DNA of 64,000 bases from Flaccisagitta enflata (GCA_965153355.1 OZ231127.1:35464001-35528000), one strand, 5' to 3'. Counted from the stretch's first letter, positions 10,791-49,175 are shown. Numbers and translations: made by a program. Notes: generated from the letters alone by a model not told the origin.

Positions 10791-11557
10791 AGTTTAAAAA
10801 ACGTCCAAATAGTAAATGCGTGCTCAAATGTCTATAAATCCTACATATGTGTGGGGTCCTTCTGTTTTGAGTTTTTATACCAAGTTTCCAGCAAATTCGT
10901 TGAAAAATCGCAAAGTTATGCTTGTTTCGCACTCTAGGGTACTAGGCTGATTTGGTTGGTTGGGGTGATTGGATCACAAAATATAGACTGGATGTAAAGC
11001 GTTTTTCCCTTATACAAATTCTCTGTAGATAAGAAGCAAATCAAGGATAAAGAAATTATGTTTTTTTAAATTATTTATATCAACAATATCAAATCAAATT
11101 GTTATATATTAGTTAATAATGTATGATTAGTAAGTCATGAAATTTTTTTAATCTTATATTATTGGATATTTAGTTTAAATTGCATTTCTACTTTTCAAAT
11201 AATGATATAGATATTGATATTTTTGTAAATAATAAAAATGTTATATTAAGATAATGATTTTTTTTTCAATCATTTAATTCACTGTTTCTAAACCATGCAG
11301 AATATAGTGCCAAAGTGCGTTTGATGAAGAAAGCACTCTACGAGTTAAGCCACAATGTAGAAGTTGTATTTGTGTCATTATCATAAGACCTATCTAATCA
11401 TCCATTCTTGGACAGGAAGAGGGGGGGGTGGTCTATCGTATTTTGGGTGCTATCAAACCTTAACAAGACCATGTGAAAGGCAGATAAGGGAGAGAAAGAG
11501 AGGAAGAAATAAAGAGAAAAGGAAAGGTAAAGCAAAGATAGCAAGGAACAAATAAAG

Positions 11558-11738
11558 AACAAGGCCGGATACACGGCCACTACCAGTTGCGGATGGGTGG
11601 GCAGGGGCGGCAATGCATATTTCCCACTTTTCCACTCGTGCTGACGGACGGACCAACAGACGGACCAACGGACGGACCAATGGACAGACCGACGGACGGA
11701 CAAAGCCTCTTATAGAGTCGCTAGTCCGTGACTAAAAA
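11558..11738 (-). mobile_element. Family A element (181 bp)
   Basis: It starts AACAAGGCCGGATACACGGC, then CAGTTGCGGATGGGTGGGCA. The core is GGACGGACCAACAGACGG, and the end is CTTATAGAGTCGCTAGTCCG then TGACTAAAAA. It has a complete pair of ends. Confidence 0.8.
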
Positions 11739-11814
11739 CCGAAGGCAAAAGGAATTGCCCTAATGAACAGATGGAAGGCAGACAGAAGGACAGATGTATG
11801 TATGGACAGATAGA

Positions 11815-12325
11815 TTCCCCCTGTGTTCTACAGGACTTTGTCCCCTTTGGGGCCGCTGCCCTGCTCCCCCTCAACCTAAATCACATACTACTCAAGCAGG
11901 GCACAGGTACCGCTGACTTTTTCTTCTTCTTCTTCTTCTTCTTCTTCTTCGTCTTCTTCATCTTCTTCTTGTTCATCTCTTTGGTCTTGGTCTTCTTCTT
12001 CCTCTTCATCTTCTTCTTCTTCTCCTTCTCCTTCTCCTTCTCCTTCTCCTTCTTCTTTGTCTTCTTCTTCTTCTTCTTCTTCTTCTTCTTCTTCTTCTTC
12101 TTCTTCTTCTTCTTCTTCTTCTTCTTTTTTATGTTTTCTGTTCACTTTGACACTTCGCTAATGTTACTTTCTTTTCTTTGTCTTTCCTTCTTCTTTTTCT
12201 TCTTTTGCTTGTCCTTCTTGTTCATCCTTTACCTCACTGCTCCTGCCCAAATGGTCTAGAGACCTTAAAAACAGCCCATGCTCAACCGCACGCAACTGGG
12301 GTAGCCATGTTTCTGGCCTTGTTAA
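11815..12325 (+). mobile_element. Family F and A ends around a long (TTC)n tract
   Basis: CCCCTGTGTTCTACAGGACT, GGGGCCGCTGCCCTGCTCCC and GCAGGGCACAGGTACCGCTG form a family F 3' end. An imperfect (TTC)n tract at 11918-12128 follows. The sequence then returns to a family A end (CTCCTGCCCAAATGG, GCACGCAACTGGGGTAGCC, GGCCTTGTT). Confidence 0.6.
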
Positions 12326-12329
12326 TAGA

Positions 12330-12960
12330 ATGAAACGGTTGAAGAAATATCGAAATTTTCATGAAAAAGATGATAAGTTTTTTGCCATTTTTGAAAAAGA
12401 AGTTCTATTTTCTCAGCAACCGCTCAACCGATTCACATGAAATTTTACACAGATAAACTACTTAAGAAATACTGTTGAATGAGTCTAATCTCAGTACTGT
12501 GGCTTATCTAGAGGATGATTTATGATTTTCTGAAGATTAAAATATTTCGATCATTTTTACAAAATAGCTGTCATTTTTTACCACCAAGATTTCAGATAGG
12601 TTGACTTTTGAGGCCAATAGAGCCCTGGGTCGCAACTGGACGCAGGCAAAACCATATATAGGCATGATCAGCACCCAAAGTACTTCAAATTAGTGGTGGT
12701 AGGAATAGCTGCAAGTGCCTGCGTTACTAGTTACAGCTATGAAAAGCTGAAAATCGTCAAAAAGAGACTATACAGGTAAAAAGAGGGGTAAAAAGATAGG
12801 TAAACAGGGGAATCAGTTCCTCTACAACACATACCCTCAGAAAGTATCCTTGGGGGGTCAGATACATGGCATAGTTGGTTTGAAACATCTATCGGTGTAA
12901 CCACAGTGTCCAATTGAAAAAAAGGCCAAAAAACTCAAAAAAATGAAAAAAACTGGGAGT
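12330..12960. other. No gene seen
   Basis: AT-rich sequence without a convincing frame. A motif CAACCGATTCACATGAAATT (about 12424) resembles CAAATCGGTTGAC-type sequence at 26955 and may mark a decayed dispersed repeat. Confidence 0.5.
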
Positions 12961-13202
12961 AGTGGCCTTACAGAGGGGCCTGCTCAGATCCTGGCGTGTT
13001 AAAATCGATTTTTTTCATTGTTATGACCCAGTGAGATCATGTACTTGCCCCGTGTATAACAAAGAACCAATTTTGGAGAGAGTCACTTTTGCTGATTTTT
13101 GGCAAAATAATTCCTCCTCAGGGAAGTCAGTGCGATGGTCGCAAAGACATAAATGGATGTAGAGTTAAGTATCGCACGATTGTTAGAACAGAAGAACAAA
13201 CA

Positions 13203-13237
<35 letters not shown>

Positions 13238-13268
13238 AGAAGAAGAAGAAGAAGAAGAAGAAGAAGAT
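13203..13268. repeat. (AAG)n microsatellite
   Basis: A GAA/AAG run, flanked to about 13400 by purine-rich sequence. Confidence 0.9.
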
Positions 13269-13931
13269 TAAGAAGAAGAGGAGGAAGAACAAGAAGATGA
13301 TAAAAAGGCAGAAGATAGTGGAGTGGAAGAGAGGGAAGAAGGAGAAAGAAAAAAAAACAACAACAAAAAAAAATAGAAACAGTGAAAGAAAAGAAAGACA
13401 AAAAGAAATAAGATGAAGACGAAAAAGAATACTTCCGGTTTTTCGCGACTAAACGAACGCTAGTGAAATTCTCCCCCGCGACTTCTTTCCTCTCTCTTTC
13501 GTCTCGCAATTGATTTAATCAATCGGATGGAATTGTTACAAGAATGAGTGAGTGGCTTCTGAACCACTTCCATTAAGCTCTAGTGTTGCCTCTTCTAATT
13601 TGATGGGGACCTCGAGAACGAGAGAGCGAGAGAACCAAGTTTGACCTGAAACTTTTGCTGCTGTTTTTGGCGTTGTTCACCGTTGCCTCCATATTTGTTC
13701 TGTAGATGGAAAGAGGCCTGGTTCTAGGAGCAAGAAGAGCTAAAGTTCATTTGTCTCTTTGCTTTGTTTTTGTGCCCATAACCACGAGTGGGAGAGATCG
13801 GTGTTATTTGATGTCCCCTATAAACGCCAAATCTAGAGCGTGAAACGTTATGACGAAAACACACAGATAAACGTTTGAAGGCGAAACGCACACGCACAAA
13901 GGGTATAACAACGCACGCACACACATGCATG

Positions 13932-13935
<4 letters not shown>

Positions 13936-14015
<80 letters not shown>
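13936..14015. repeat. (AC)40 microsatellite
   Basis: A pure CA run of 80 bp. Confidence 0.97.
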
Positions 14016-14017
<2 letters not shown>

Positions 14018-14254
14018 AACTGTTTAGAACAAGCAAAGCACTTAGTTGCAAAGATATTCAGATGATCCACTGCACACTTTTCGTTCAGTCGTGGATTCCA
14101 TGACCTTCTTGGCCTTGTTCACTCCTCCACTAATCCTTTTTTCCTACTCACTGAGCAATGGAATTTCAAAAAAGGTAGAATTGAGAGTTTTACTTCGTCC
14201 ATAAAGCTCTTTTCTCACCTCCGACTGATTCTCAGGTCTTTTGGTTTCCGTCCA

Positions 14255-14769
14255 TTTTTAGTCGCGTGCTACGCGACTCTACACCCCGCTATGTCGGTTG
14301 GTCGGTTGGTCGGTTGGTCCCCTTTTGGGCAGCGGCCCCGAAGGAGCCGATGACCTATGCTTTCACACATGGGGAAATTTCTCCTCCTCCTTCTTCTTCT
14401 CCTCCTTCAGCGTACCCCCCTCCCCCCAGCCTCCAGGCCCATTTCTCAGCTTGGAGGCCCATATCCTAGCCTCGAAGCCCAAATCCCAGTCTTGAGGCCC
14501 AAATCCCACCCTCAAGGCCCAAATCTCGACCTCAAGGCCCAGATTCCAGTCTCTAGGGATTCGGCTGCTCCCCCCTCAACTTAAACCACAACCTACTTAA
14601 GCAGGGCACGGGTACCGCTGACCATCTAACGCGTTTGCGACTATTTATTTTTTCGGCGTTTTTGAGCTTTTGGAGCATACGGCTCCTGCCCAGATGCCCT
14701 AGTGACCTTCTCCAGCACTGCTCCTGCCCACCCGCACGCGACTAGGGTAGCCGTGTATCCGGCCTTGTT
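14255..14769 (+). mobile_element. Complete family A element with nested family F
   Basis: It starts TTTTTAGTCGCGTGCTACGC then GACTCTA, with the perfect hairpin AGTCGCG-TGCTA-CGCGACT, then (GGTTGGTC)n. At GGTCCCC it is interrupted by a family F copy (TTTTGGGCAGCGGCCCCGAA to GGGTACCGCTGACCATCTAA, about 14323-14645). The A tail resumes at TTTTTTCGGCGTTTTTGAGC and ends CCGCACGCGACTAGGGTAGC, CGTGTATCCGGCCTTGTT. The clearest nested pair in the window. Confidence 0.85.
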
Positions 14770-14772
14770 TTT

Positions 14773-15745
14773 TCGGGCGGTGGCAGAGAGTTTTATCGTA
14801 TTCTAGTGAAAGGTTTCTTACAAATCAAGGGGTTTCTTACAATTCCAAGTGATACCATGTCCATGGATATCTTGGATACCTTGGTCTGATCGAGTGTTTG
14901 ATATCCATTCTTTGCACTTTCGATTGTAGTGACTTTTACAGCTTGACCAGCACTTCAGTCCATTTATGTATCGTTAAAAAAGTTACTTCTAGTCAAAATT
15001 CTGACCATGAGGGATACCCCTTTGTGCATCTTTGGGAACACCGATAGCGTATCTTTATGACTTTCCCTTCTCTCAACCTTTCAGCATCGCTCCCAAGCTT
15101 TCATTATCTCCCACTTGATATTCAGTCATATTGCATTTGACGGCATAATGGAGTGTATGCATATCATATATTTCTTCTGAATATTATGGTGAAAGAGAGC
15201 TGGAGGTCAAACTTCTGAAATGGTGAGAAACAGAAGATCTCTTTTAAAAGGTATTATATTGGAAAATTCAATGCTCCGATTTGGTGGTCTGTTGAAATAA
15301 GAGCTGTGTACATCAAGAATCAGCTACAATTAGGCTAATGATACATCATCCATGGCTAAATATCTTTTATCGCTGTTTTTAGTGAATGGCTTTTATAGAT
15401 AAACATCTTTTGAATGTCTTCTATGAATTAATGCAACCGGGTAGACGGCCTTCTTCTCCTTCTCTCCTCTCTTCTTCTTCCTTCTCTTCTGCTTCCTCTC
15501 TCTCGGGTATATAAGCTGCTCGATCTGGTACGTCGGGGCTCTTCTCTCTACCTCGCATTCTCTGTATATATTCTCATTATACTCATTTGTATATACTTGC
15601 TTTGGTTCATTACTTGAGATACCGACTGAGATAGCACAGTAATGTCTCTTATGAATGAATATCTCTTATGAATGTACATCTTTTATGAATGATCGAATGC
15701 ATGAACGAATAGTCTTATGTATAAAAGAATAAAGATGTTGGATCT
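14773..15745. other. No gene seen; one TATA-like core
   Basis: AT-rich sequence with short ATCTCTTATGAATG repeats near 15640-15690. GGGTATATAAGC at about 15506-15517 is a good TATA box, in a pyrimidine-rich stretch. It could be the core of a solo LTR or an unannotated promoter; no coding exon was found next to it. Confidence 0.3.
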
Positions 15746-15755
15746 GCTTTTATGA

Positions 15756-16010
15756 TGACAGACAATAACGGACATGACCTCTCATGGACATGTGAGGACA
15801 TGCAAAACCTTTGTTGACCTGTGCTTCGATGCGGGAAGTTTTACAATTTGTTTTGTAGGATGCAAATTTGTTGCCCTCCTCGTAGTCGCGAACGGCGTTT
15901 CCGGTATAAACAGCTGTACCAATGACGCCGTCGGCGGCGTAAATAGCTTGTAGCGCCAACGCCGTCAGAACCGGGGACAGCGTCCGCAGCGTCGGCAGTT
16001 ATGGCGTCAC
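15756..16010 (-). other. Orphan open frame, GC-rich; uncertain
   Basis: The minus-strand frame reads LPTLRTLSPVLTALALQAIY then AADGVIGTAVYTGNAVRDYE and on to a stop near 15750. It is GC-richer than its surroundings. No homolog was recognised. The DNA has recurrent GACGGCGTT/GGCGTC blocks that resemble the GGCGTTRTC minisatellite at 50-53 kb, so it may be repeat-derived rather than an exon. Confidence 0.2.
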
Positions 16011-16095
16011 AACTTGATTTTACGCCATAAATTCGTAATTGCAATCTGCAAATGTTTACCATTTCGTACAACGGTTTGCCATCTGCCATCGTCTC

Positions 16096-16106
16096 TTGTT
16101 GTTGTT

Positions 16107-16202
<96 letters not shown>
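16096..16202. repeat. (TTG)n microsatellite
   Basis: A TTG run of about 107 bp, decaying to about 16270. Confidence 0.95.
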
Positions 16203-16479
16203 ATTTTTGTTGTTATTGTTGCCGTTGTTGTTTTCTTTCTTGATGTCGTCGTTGGTGTTGGTGTTGTTACTGAGGATCGTTGTCGAATTTCTACATCACT
16301 TCCTCGGCCAGAAGTCTTTTCACCGCGGGAGTTGGCGTAGTCATGGCTGCTGCCACCGCCACCGTTTTTATCGGTTTAGCCACACACACATAAATAGTCT
16401 CACCCTCGCCACTTCCAAAGCATTTACCACAGCTTCTCGCCTTCGCTACGCTGTTAAAAAAAAATTTCGCCCTTGCTTC

Positions 16480-17010
16480 AGGGCCACAGATGCCTTGCCT
16501 CCACGATAGTTTTTCCGTCTTAAGAATGCACTTGCTTCATCATCGCAGCAATTTGCTAACCCCATTACTGGTACTACATTTGCTTTGCCTTCACGGCAGT
16601 AATTATCGCTTTTTCCACATTTGCTTCGTTATCACAGCCATTTTCATTCACCATTGCCAAAAGCGCATTGACATCGCAGCAATTTGCTCCACCGATGCAA
16701 CAATTTGCTTACCCCTTTTCTTCAATTGCTTTGCCTTTACAACCATAATCATCGCCATTGCCACAATTGCTTCGCCATTGCAGCAACTTGATTCACCATC
16801 GCAGCAAATTGCTTCCCCCTTTTCTTCAATTGCTTTGCCTTCATAACCATAATCATCGCCATTGCCACAAGTGCTTCGCCATTGCAGCAATGCGCTTCGC
16901 CATCGCAGCAACTCGTTCGCCATTGCAGCAGATTGCTTCCTCCCTTAACTTCAATTGGTTTGGTCATAATCATCGCCTTTGCCACAAGCGCTTCGCCATT
17001 GCAGCAGTTT
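16480..17010. repeat. Degenerate minisatellite with about 100-120-bp higher-order unit
   Basis: Short units GCCATTGCAGCAA and CATCGCAGCAAATTGCTTC recur. A longer unit starting CTTCAATTGCTTTGCC repeats at about 16722, 16824 and 16948. Several frames stay open because of composition; none has recognisable coding content. Confidence 0.7.
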
Positions 17011-17207
17011 TGTATCTGTCTCACCCTTTCTTACGTCTTCGATCCGTCTGCGGGCTTCTCTCTTTCTCTCTCTATTCCGCCCTCGAATTCCGTCACATTA
17101 ACTTTTATGGTTTCCTTGAGTTTCACAACTTTCCGCGTTCGCAGACAAAAACAAGGTTCAATGCTGACGGTCGTTGCCAACAGACAGCTATCGATACAAT
17201 TTTGGGG

Positions 17208-17392
17208 TTTTATCCGCGTGCTACGCGATTCTACACCCTGCTTTGTCCGTCCGTCGGTTGGTCGGTCCCCTTGTAACTTTTTTGGCGTTTTTGAGCGTTT
17301 TGAGCTCACTGCCCAAATGCCTCAGTGACTTTCTCTATCACTACCCCTGCTCACCCGCACGCGACTGGGGTAGCCGTGCATCCGGCCTTGTT
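17208..17392 (+). mobile_element. Family A element without insert
   Basis: It starts TATCCGCGTGCTACGCGATT, with core GTCCGTCCGTCGGTTGGTCG. It then runs CCCCTTGTAACTTTTTTGGC, the uninterrupted version of the site where family F is inserted at 14323. It ends CCGCACGCGACTGGGGTAGC, CGTGCATCCGGCCTTGTT. Confidence 0.8.
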
Positions 17393-17670
17393 TTTTTTTT
17401 CGGGAAGGGGGTGCGGATCTCTCTTTTATTTTCTCTCTCTCCCATTCTTTCTCGATTTCACTTTGAACATTTCAATGGTAGTATTTCTTTAAACTACTCA
17501 ATTCCTGTCAGTCCATCTACAATTTTGCCCCAACTTTTTTTTATTTGTAACTTTTTCATATCCATGTTTTGTTGCTTGTACGCCCAAAACAGAGAAGAGA
17601 CCATTAATTTTTTCCCATGTTTTATGTACTGTGAATTCTTTCTCTTTCACCCGTGTCAGTTTTTCGCTTC

Positions 17671-17833
17671 TTTTTAGTCGCGGACAAGCGACTCTATAAG
17701 AGGCTTTGTTCGTCCGTCCGTCGGTTCGTCGGTCCGTCGGTCCGTGGTGATCGAGTTTGAAAGTGTGAAAACGCGCATTTCCGCCCCTGCCCACCCGTCC
17801 GCGACTGGTATTGGCCGTGTATCCGGCCTTGTT
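17671..17833 (+). mobile_element. Family A element (163 bp)
   Basis: It starts TTTTTAGTCGCGGACAAGCG then ACTCTATAAGAGG, with core (GTCCGTCG)n. It ends CCGTCCGCGACTGGTATTGG, CCGTGTATCCGGCCTTGTT. The left-end AGTCGCGGAC is the exact reverse complement of the right-end GTCCGCGACT. Confidence 0.85.
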
Positions 17834-17912
17834 TAACATCCGTTTATCAGTCTCTCGCTTTCGCACCCCAATCTCCGGACTATCCCCCCCCCCTCCACAT
17901 TCCCTGTTTATC

Positions 17913-17914
<2 letters not shown>

Positions 17915-18011
<97 letters not shown>

Positions 18012-18042
18012 TCTCTCTCTACCTCTCTCTCTCTACCTCTCT
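17915..18042. repeat. (TC)n microsatellite
   Basis: A CT run of about 125 bp with rare interruptions at its right end. Confidence 0.96.
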
Positions 18043-18561
18043 GTCTGCACCAAGCACACTCCATCGTTGAAATAAATGGTGAAAAGACAGGCGGTAGAAA
18101 TGGGTCAGGCAAGACCATCATCAGTCAGAGTTCGAAAGGGAAAGGAAAGGAAGTACATTACTCTCTTGGAGAGTGGGTCGCTCCCGCTTTTTCTCCCTCG
18201 CTGGCTCGCTCGCTCGCTTCCGCACAGACACACACGCGCACGCGCCTGTCGCATCTCTGTCTGCGTCTGTGTCTCCGTCTATGTCTCTACTTAAGCCTCC
18301 AGAAACGCAGGATGCTCTCTCTCTCTATTCGTGTCTCTCGCTTCCTTCTTAGTCTTCTCAAGTTACCACCAGCAAAACGTTTCTTTCCGTATCACATCTT
18401 CGGCGGCGGCGTTGGCGGTGGCGTTGGTGGGGGGGGGGGCGGAATAGAATAAAAAAGGTCCGTAAATGGTCTCCATGTTTTGCTAGTGAGCGCATGCGTA
18501 TGTGTGACTGTCCATATTGCTTTATCATCAGACGGTCCTCTTTCTTTTGGTCAATAAACGT

Positions 18562-18640
18562 TTATAGATGCGTCATCGCATCTCTATAAGAGGGTCTGTC
18601 CGTCGGTCCGTCCGTCCGTCCGTCCGTCCGTCCGTTACGC
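18562..18640 (+). mobile_element. Partial family A end (ATGCG variant)
   Basis: TAGATGCGTCATCGCATCTC is a hairpin, followed by TATAAGAGG and (GTCC)n. The partner end is not found before the (TG)n tract. Confidence 0.5.
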
Positions 18641-18694
18641 CTTCTCTTATATCACGCCCGGGCCGGGCTTATTGTTTTTTAGCAGCGTGTAGAG

Positions 18695-18891
<197 letters not shown>

Positions 18892-19084
18892 GGTGCGTTT
18901 GTGCCTTTGTTTGTGCTTGTGTCTGTGTTCCTATGTAGTTGATGTTCTTGCGCAGTCTTGGCGAGTTTTGTCTTGACGGTGAACGGACACATCAGCAATG
19001 AGATAAGATACTGCAAAAAGGAGCTCACGCGCGTGAGATCCATCGCTTCTTATTTCGTTGAAAAGCTAACATGCTTTTCTCTCA

Positions 19085-19239
<155 letters not shown>

Positions 19240-19957
19240 ATGTCGACAAGATGACATTTGATTGGAAGAAAGTGCGATGGCTCGCAAAGAGGTGGGATGG
19301 ACTTTATAAAGATAACTTTGATAAGACTAAGGTGATTGCAACTGCTTCCTACATATTCTAGTCGGTTATTGCACTTCTAATAGCAAGCCTGCAGATTATA
19401 GAGTAGCGAGTAGCGCCACTACTCGGCAGATTAGGGGGCAACTCGGCAGCTTTCGGAAGAGAAAGAAAATAAAAAAAGAATGTACAAGCACATTCGCATT
19501 GGCTTTGTACTAAACTCAAAGGATTAACGACTAGGTTGTGACAAAAAAATAATTTGCATATTGTAGTCCTTTTGATTCTTCTTCATTCTGTAAACAAAAA
19601 GCAATCGTAGTGAAGGTTCCGAGGCTCTGATGATAGATTCCTAAGCATTCAAAGCCATGTGATGTGATTTGATAATCAACTATTATTTTGTTGACGTCAG
19701 TTTGGATGGATGTAAAGCGTTTATCCAACATTTTTCATTTTCAAAGAATCATAATTTACATTTTATTTCCTTCATTTTATTGGAAATACTGCAACCATCT
19801 TGCTTGGGACATTGATGATGTTTCGGCTGGACTGGAGCTGACCACGATAGTGGGAAAGTCAATGGGATTTCCTATAATTGCGCCAGCTGGCATTGGGGGA
19901 AACTGTAGTTTAAGGTTTTGGAGGCCCTCCAATGGAGGGAGAGAGACAATGAGAGTA

Positions 19958-20545
19958 CTATCTTGGAAAAAATAAAAGTCCAGGACGTTTTATCATATTA
20001 TAGTTTTGATATACATGATTTGATATAAAAATTGGTGACCAAAATGAAGCTAATAAACAGGGCTAGCAAATGGTGTCAAGCTGAGATTCATAGCTTTGTT
20101 TGTTTAGATTTTACATCAAAATAAGTGAAAATGTTGATTTAAAAAAATAAACACAAAATTAGAATAGAATATAAATGCATGACGTTTTGTTACAATGTCG
20201 CCTTAGTATGCAAAATTTGAAAGGAAAATTGGTGACCATTTTGAAGCTCTTGATCAGGGCTATCCATTGCCGCCAAGCAGAGACTCAAAACTTTATTTGT
20301 TTGGATTCTGCACCAAAAAGAGTGAAAATGTTGATTTTCAGAAATTGTAAAAAATGTATGGAGGGATCGTACTTCAATATGGCATTATACTCTTTACCAA
20401 GGCATATCCTTACAGATGCAAGCGGTTTCTAAGTTTCAAAAAAAATATTCTAAATAGTAGGCTTATAAAAATGGTCATTATTTTATCAAATTTGAAATCA
20501 AATCATTCATTCATCGTGCTTGGACTTTTATTTTTTCCAAGATAG
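19958..20545. mobile_element. TA-flanked MITE (588 bp, 25-bp perfect TIRs)
   Basis: The left end CTATCTTGGAAAAAATAAAA and the right end inverse are identical for 25 bp. Both ends are flanked by TA. Inside are two diverged tandem units of about 120 bp at 20028-20145 and 20226-20345, each containing AAATTGGTGACC and GTGAAAATGTTGATTT. There is no transposase frame. Confidence 0.75.
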
Positions 20546-20836
20546 TACTTAAGGCAAGCTTTTTTTAAGTCAGCATATTTCAGGGGAAAATATGTGCTAC
20601 TCGGCAGAAATGAATTCTATGCACGCCTGTCTAATAGCACAAATGAAAGGGCCAATAGGTCAATAAAGAATTCTATTAACTGATATTTCAATCGGCTTTG
20701 ACTTATATCTCGTAACTGCGACTGGACATGTATTGCTGTCTTTTCATGACATCCTTTTTCGTGATTCAAAGAGATATTCCATTCTGCATGTTTAACTGTT
20801 CGTTTTTTCGTTCTTCCACATGACTCAGAGAGGTTA

Positions 20837-21022
20837 TTTTTAGTCGCTGGCTAAGCGACTCTAAAAAGGTCTGAAGGAAGGTCTGTCCGTAACGCGAAAT
20901 TTTGGATAACGTGAAATTGGCCGAATTAGTGATTTCTGAGCATAACAGCCCGTACTCAACCAAAACACTGCCCCTGCCAATCCACCAGCGACTGCTTATT
21001 GACCGCGTATCCGGTCTTGTTT
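20837..21022 (+). mobile_element. Family A element (GTCGCTGG variant)
   Basis: The left hairpin is AGTCGCTGGCTAAGCGACT; the right subterminal is CCACCAGCGACTGC; the end is GCGTATCCGGTCTTGTT. Both ends carry the same variant: AGTCGCTGG pairs with CCAGCGACT. The core is only weakly GTCC-like. Confidence 0.75.
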
Positions 21023-21593
21023 AGACATGAGTGACTTGAGAGACCTCGTCTCAGCGTGAGTAGAGCTTTTACGGTGTCGACATTTGATAGAAAGGAAGTG
21101 TGATGGTCCGTGAGCCAGGGAAGATCTCAAGATGAGAATCCCCTTCTTATGTACACCAAACACAAGTTATAACAATTCAGATGATCAGCATGAAGTTTTT
21201 TTCTTTAACTAAAAATAAATACATCTGTTATAGCCATACATCCTGTTGAAAGCGAGTCCGTTGGAGCGGGGTTCAACTGTCAATTGTAGACTCGATGGCC
21301 GGTGTAAAAATGATGCCATGAATGGACATCATTTTGATAGTTTTCGTTTTTTCTTCCCGTTTACGATAATCAAACAACATCGTGAAGGAATAACTAGTAT
21401 CTATAATTGATGACATATATGATGATATGATCGGAGATTGAATGACGCGGGACTAAATGAATACATTGACTTCAAATCACAATCAAATGACGCGAGGATA
21501 AAACCGTTTAGGGCAGATATCAACAAGAAAGCATGTCAGCTGCGAAACGTACACAATTGGGCTCAAGTGATGGGCTTAAGTGATTATGAGTGA

Positions 21594-21806
21594 AACAAGT
21601 GACGCGGGGTCACAATATCGTTGTGGACGGGTGGGCAGGAGCATCCAACCCCAATCCACACCCACACCCATCTCCAACACTCAAACATACACAAAAACGC
21701 TCGTTTCCCCACTTATCAACTTGAAGACCATGGACCAACGGACCAACGGACCAACGGACCAACGGACAAAGCCTCTTATAGAGTTGCGTGTCCGCAACTG
21801 AAAAAA
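21594..21806 (-). mobile_element. Family A element, GTGACGCGGGGTCAC subtype
   Basis: It starts AACAAGTGACGCGGGGTCAC with a terminal palindrome, then TTGTGGACGGGTGGGCAGGA. The core is (GGACCAAC)n and the end AGAGTTGCGTGTCCGCAACT then GAAAAA. The same subtype occurs at 48986. Confidence 0.75.
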
Positions 21807-22484
21807 TCCCCAAGGTTAGTGACTTACATTTCATCTGGACGAAAGCCCTGCACGTTTGGGATGAGTTAACTTTTTGCATTTTTTATTTTCAAACAAATGT
21901 GTATCATTGAAGTTCAAATCTAGGTGGAGATACAAGATCTGCATTCACCAGGGAACCTTTTTATCTTTGTCAGCAACCTATTGTCAATGTCATTTTAACG
22001 TAGGGCTTCCTAATAAAATATAGAATTTCAAAAAATTCGTACAGGGTTTTTTTCACAGATGTTTACATTATTCTTATAACATTGATACATATCGACATGT
22101 GACAGTTCATAATTCTATGAAAATGAAAAAAGTGGCAGTATAAAAATGGCACTTTAGTCTGCTCCTAATCTTTTCTTAATCTTTATATCCAGATTCCTGT
22201 ATTTGTATATTTCTCAGTACCTCCAGCCACATTCATTCAACCTAAGCATACAGCCTTGTTTTTATACACCTTATGTTTAGAAAGGGAAACGAGAAAATAA
22301 AGGAAACTTGAATTTATACATCCAAACGACAAAATCACGTAAAATCGGCATCAGAATCTAATTTAGATATCGGTTTGTTCGTAAAGGGCAATGACGTTGA
22401 CCACGTTATTAATATTAATGGTGTACTCGATATTTTAATCAGAGATTTCCTCCTTTTCATTTTGACGTCAAATCAAAGAAATAT

Positions 22485-22771
<287 letters not shown>

Positions 22772-22836
22772 AATTGGTGTTGTAGTTGTTGTTACAAATG
22801 CTGGAGAAACAAAGCTCGTATTTCTTGGGTTCTTGT

Positions 22837-22842
22837 TTTATT
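22837..22842 (-). promoter_or_regulatory. Candidate poly(A) signal AATAAA
   Basis: An AATAAA hexamer on the minus strand starts 4 bp after the stop of the putative last SLC5-like exon. If used, the 3' UTR would be very short and would end just before the (AAC)n tract. Confidence 0.4.
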
Positions 22843-22846
22843 GGAT

Positions 22847-48704
<25,858 letters not shown>

Positions 48705-48985
48705 CGCTGCGGTAACTTTACGAAGTGCTGCCGATGAAAATAAAGTGCGCGTGATTATGAAGCATTAAAAAATCAAATTACATTGTTTGGAGTGATTAAG
48801 ACTCAATATGTAATTGGAACAAAATGATAGGATAGATAATCCGGGGCCGACAGAAATAGACGACGCATAACATTACTATAACCGAGTTTAACTCTTGAAT
48901 GTTGCGGGTAATTCGCGACGGGATGCACGAAAATCAAAACTGCAGAGATTTTTTAATCGCTTGCTGCGCGACTCTACATTTAGCA

Positions 48986-49175
48986 AACAAGTGAGGCGGG
49001 GTCACGATATCGTTGCGGACGGTTGGGCAGGGGCATCCAACCCCCATCCAAAACCCAACTCTCATCTCACACACACGAAATACACAAAAAGTATCTAAAA
49101 CGCTTGTTTTTCCACTCTTCAATTCGATGACCCCGCACCGACGGACGGATAGAGTTGCGTGTCCGCAACTAAAAA
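48986..49175 (-). mobile_element. Family A element, GTGAGGCGGGGTCAC subtype
   Basis: It starts AACAAGTGAGGCGGGGTCAC, then CGTTGCGGACGGTTGGGCAG, and ends AGAGTTGCGTGTCCGCAACT then AAAAAG. The left GTTGCGGAC equals the hairpin-arm complement AGTTGCGGAC/GTCCGCAACT. It is preceded by a separate AATCGCTTGCTGCGCGACTC end at 48953. Confidence 0.75.

Noticed and set aside
16758-17328. Overlapping plus-strand frames rich in His and Ser across 16.5-17.3 kb
   Set aside because: They follow the CATTGCAGCAA minisatellite and then run into a family A element.
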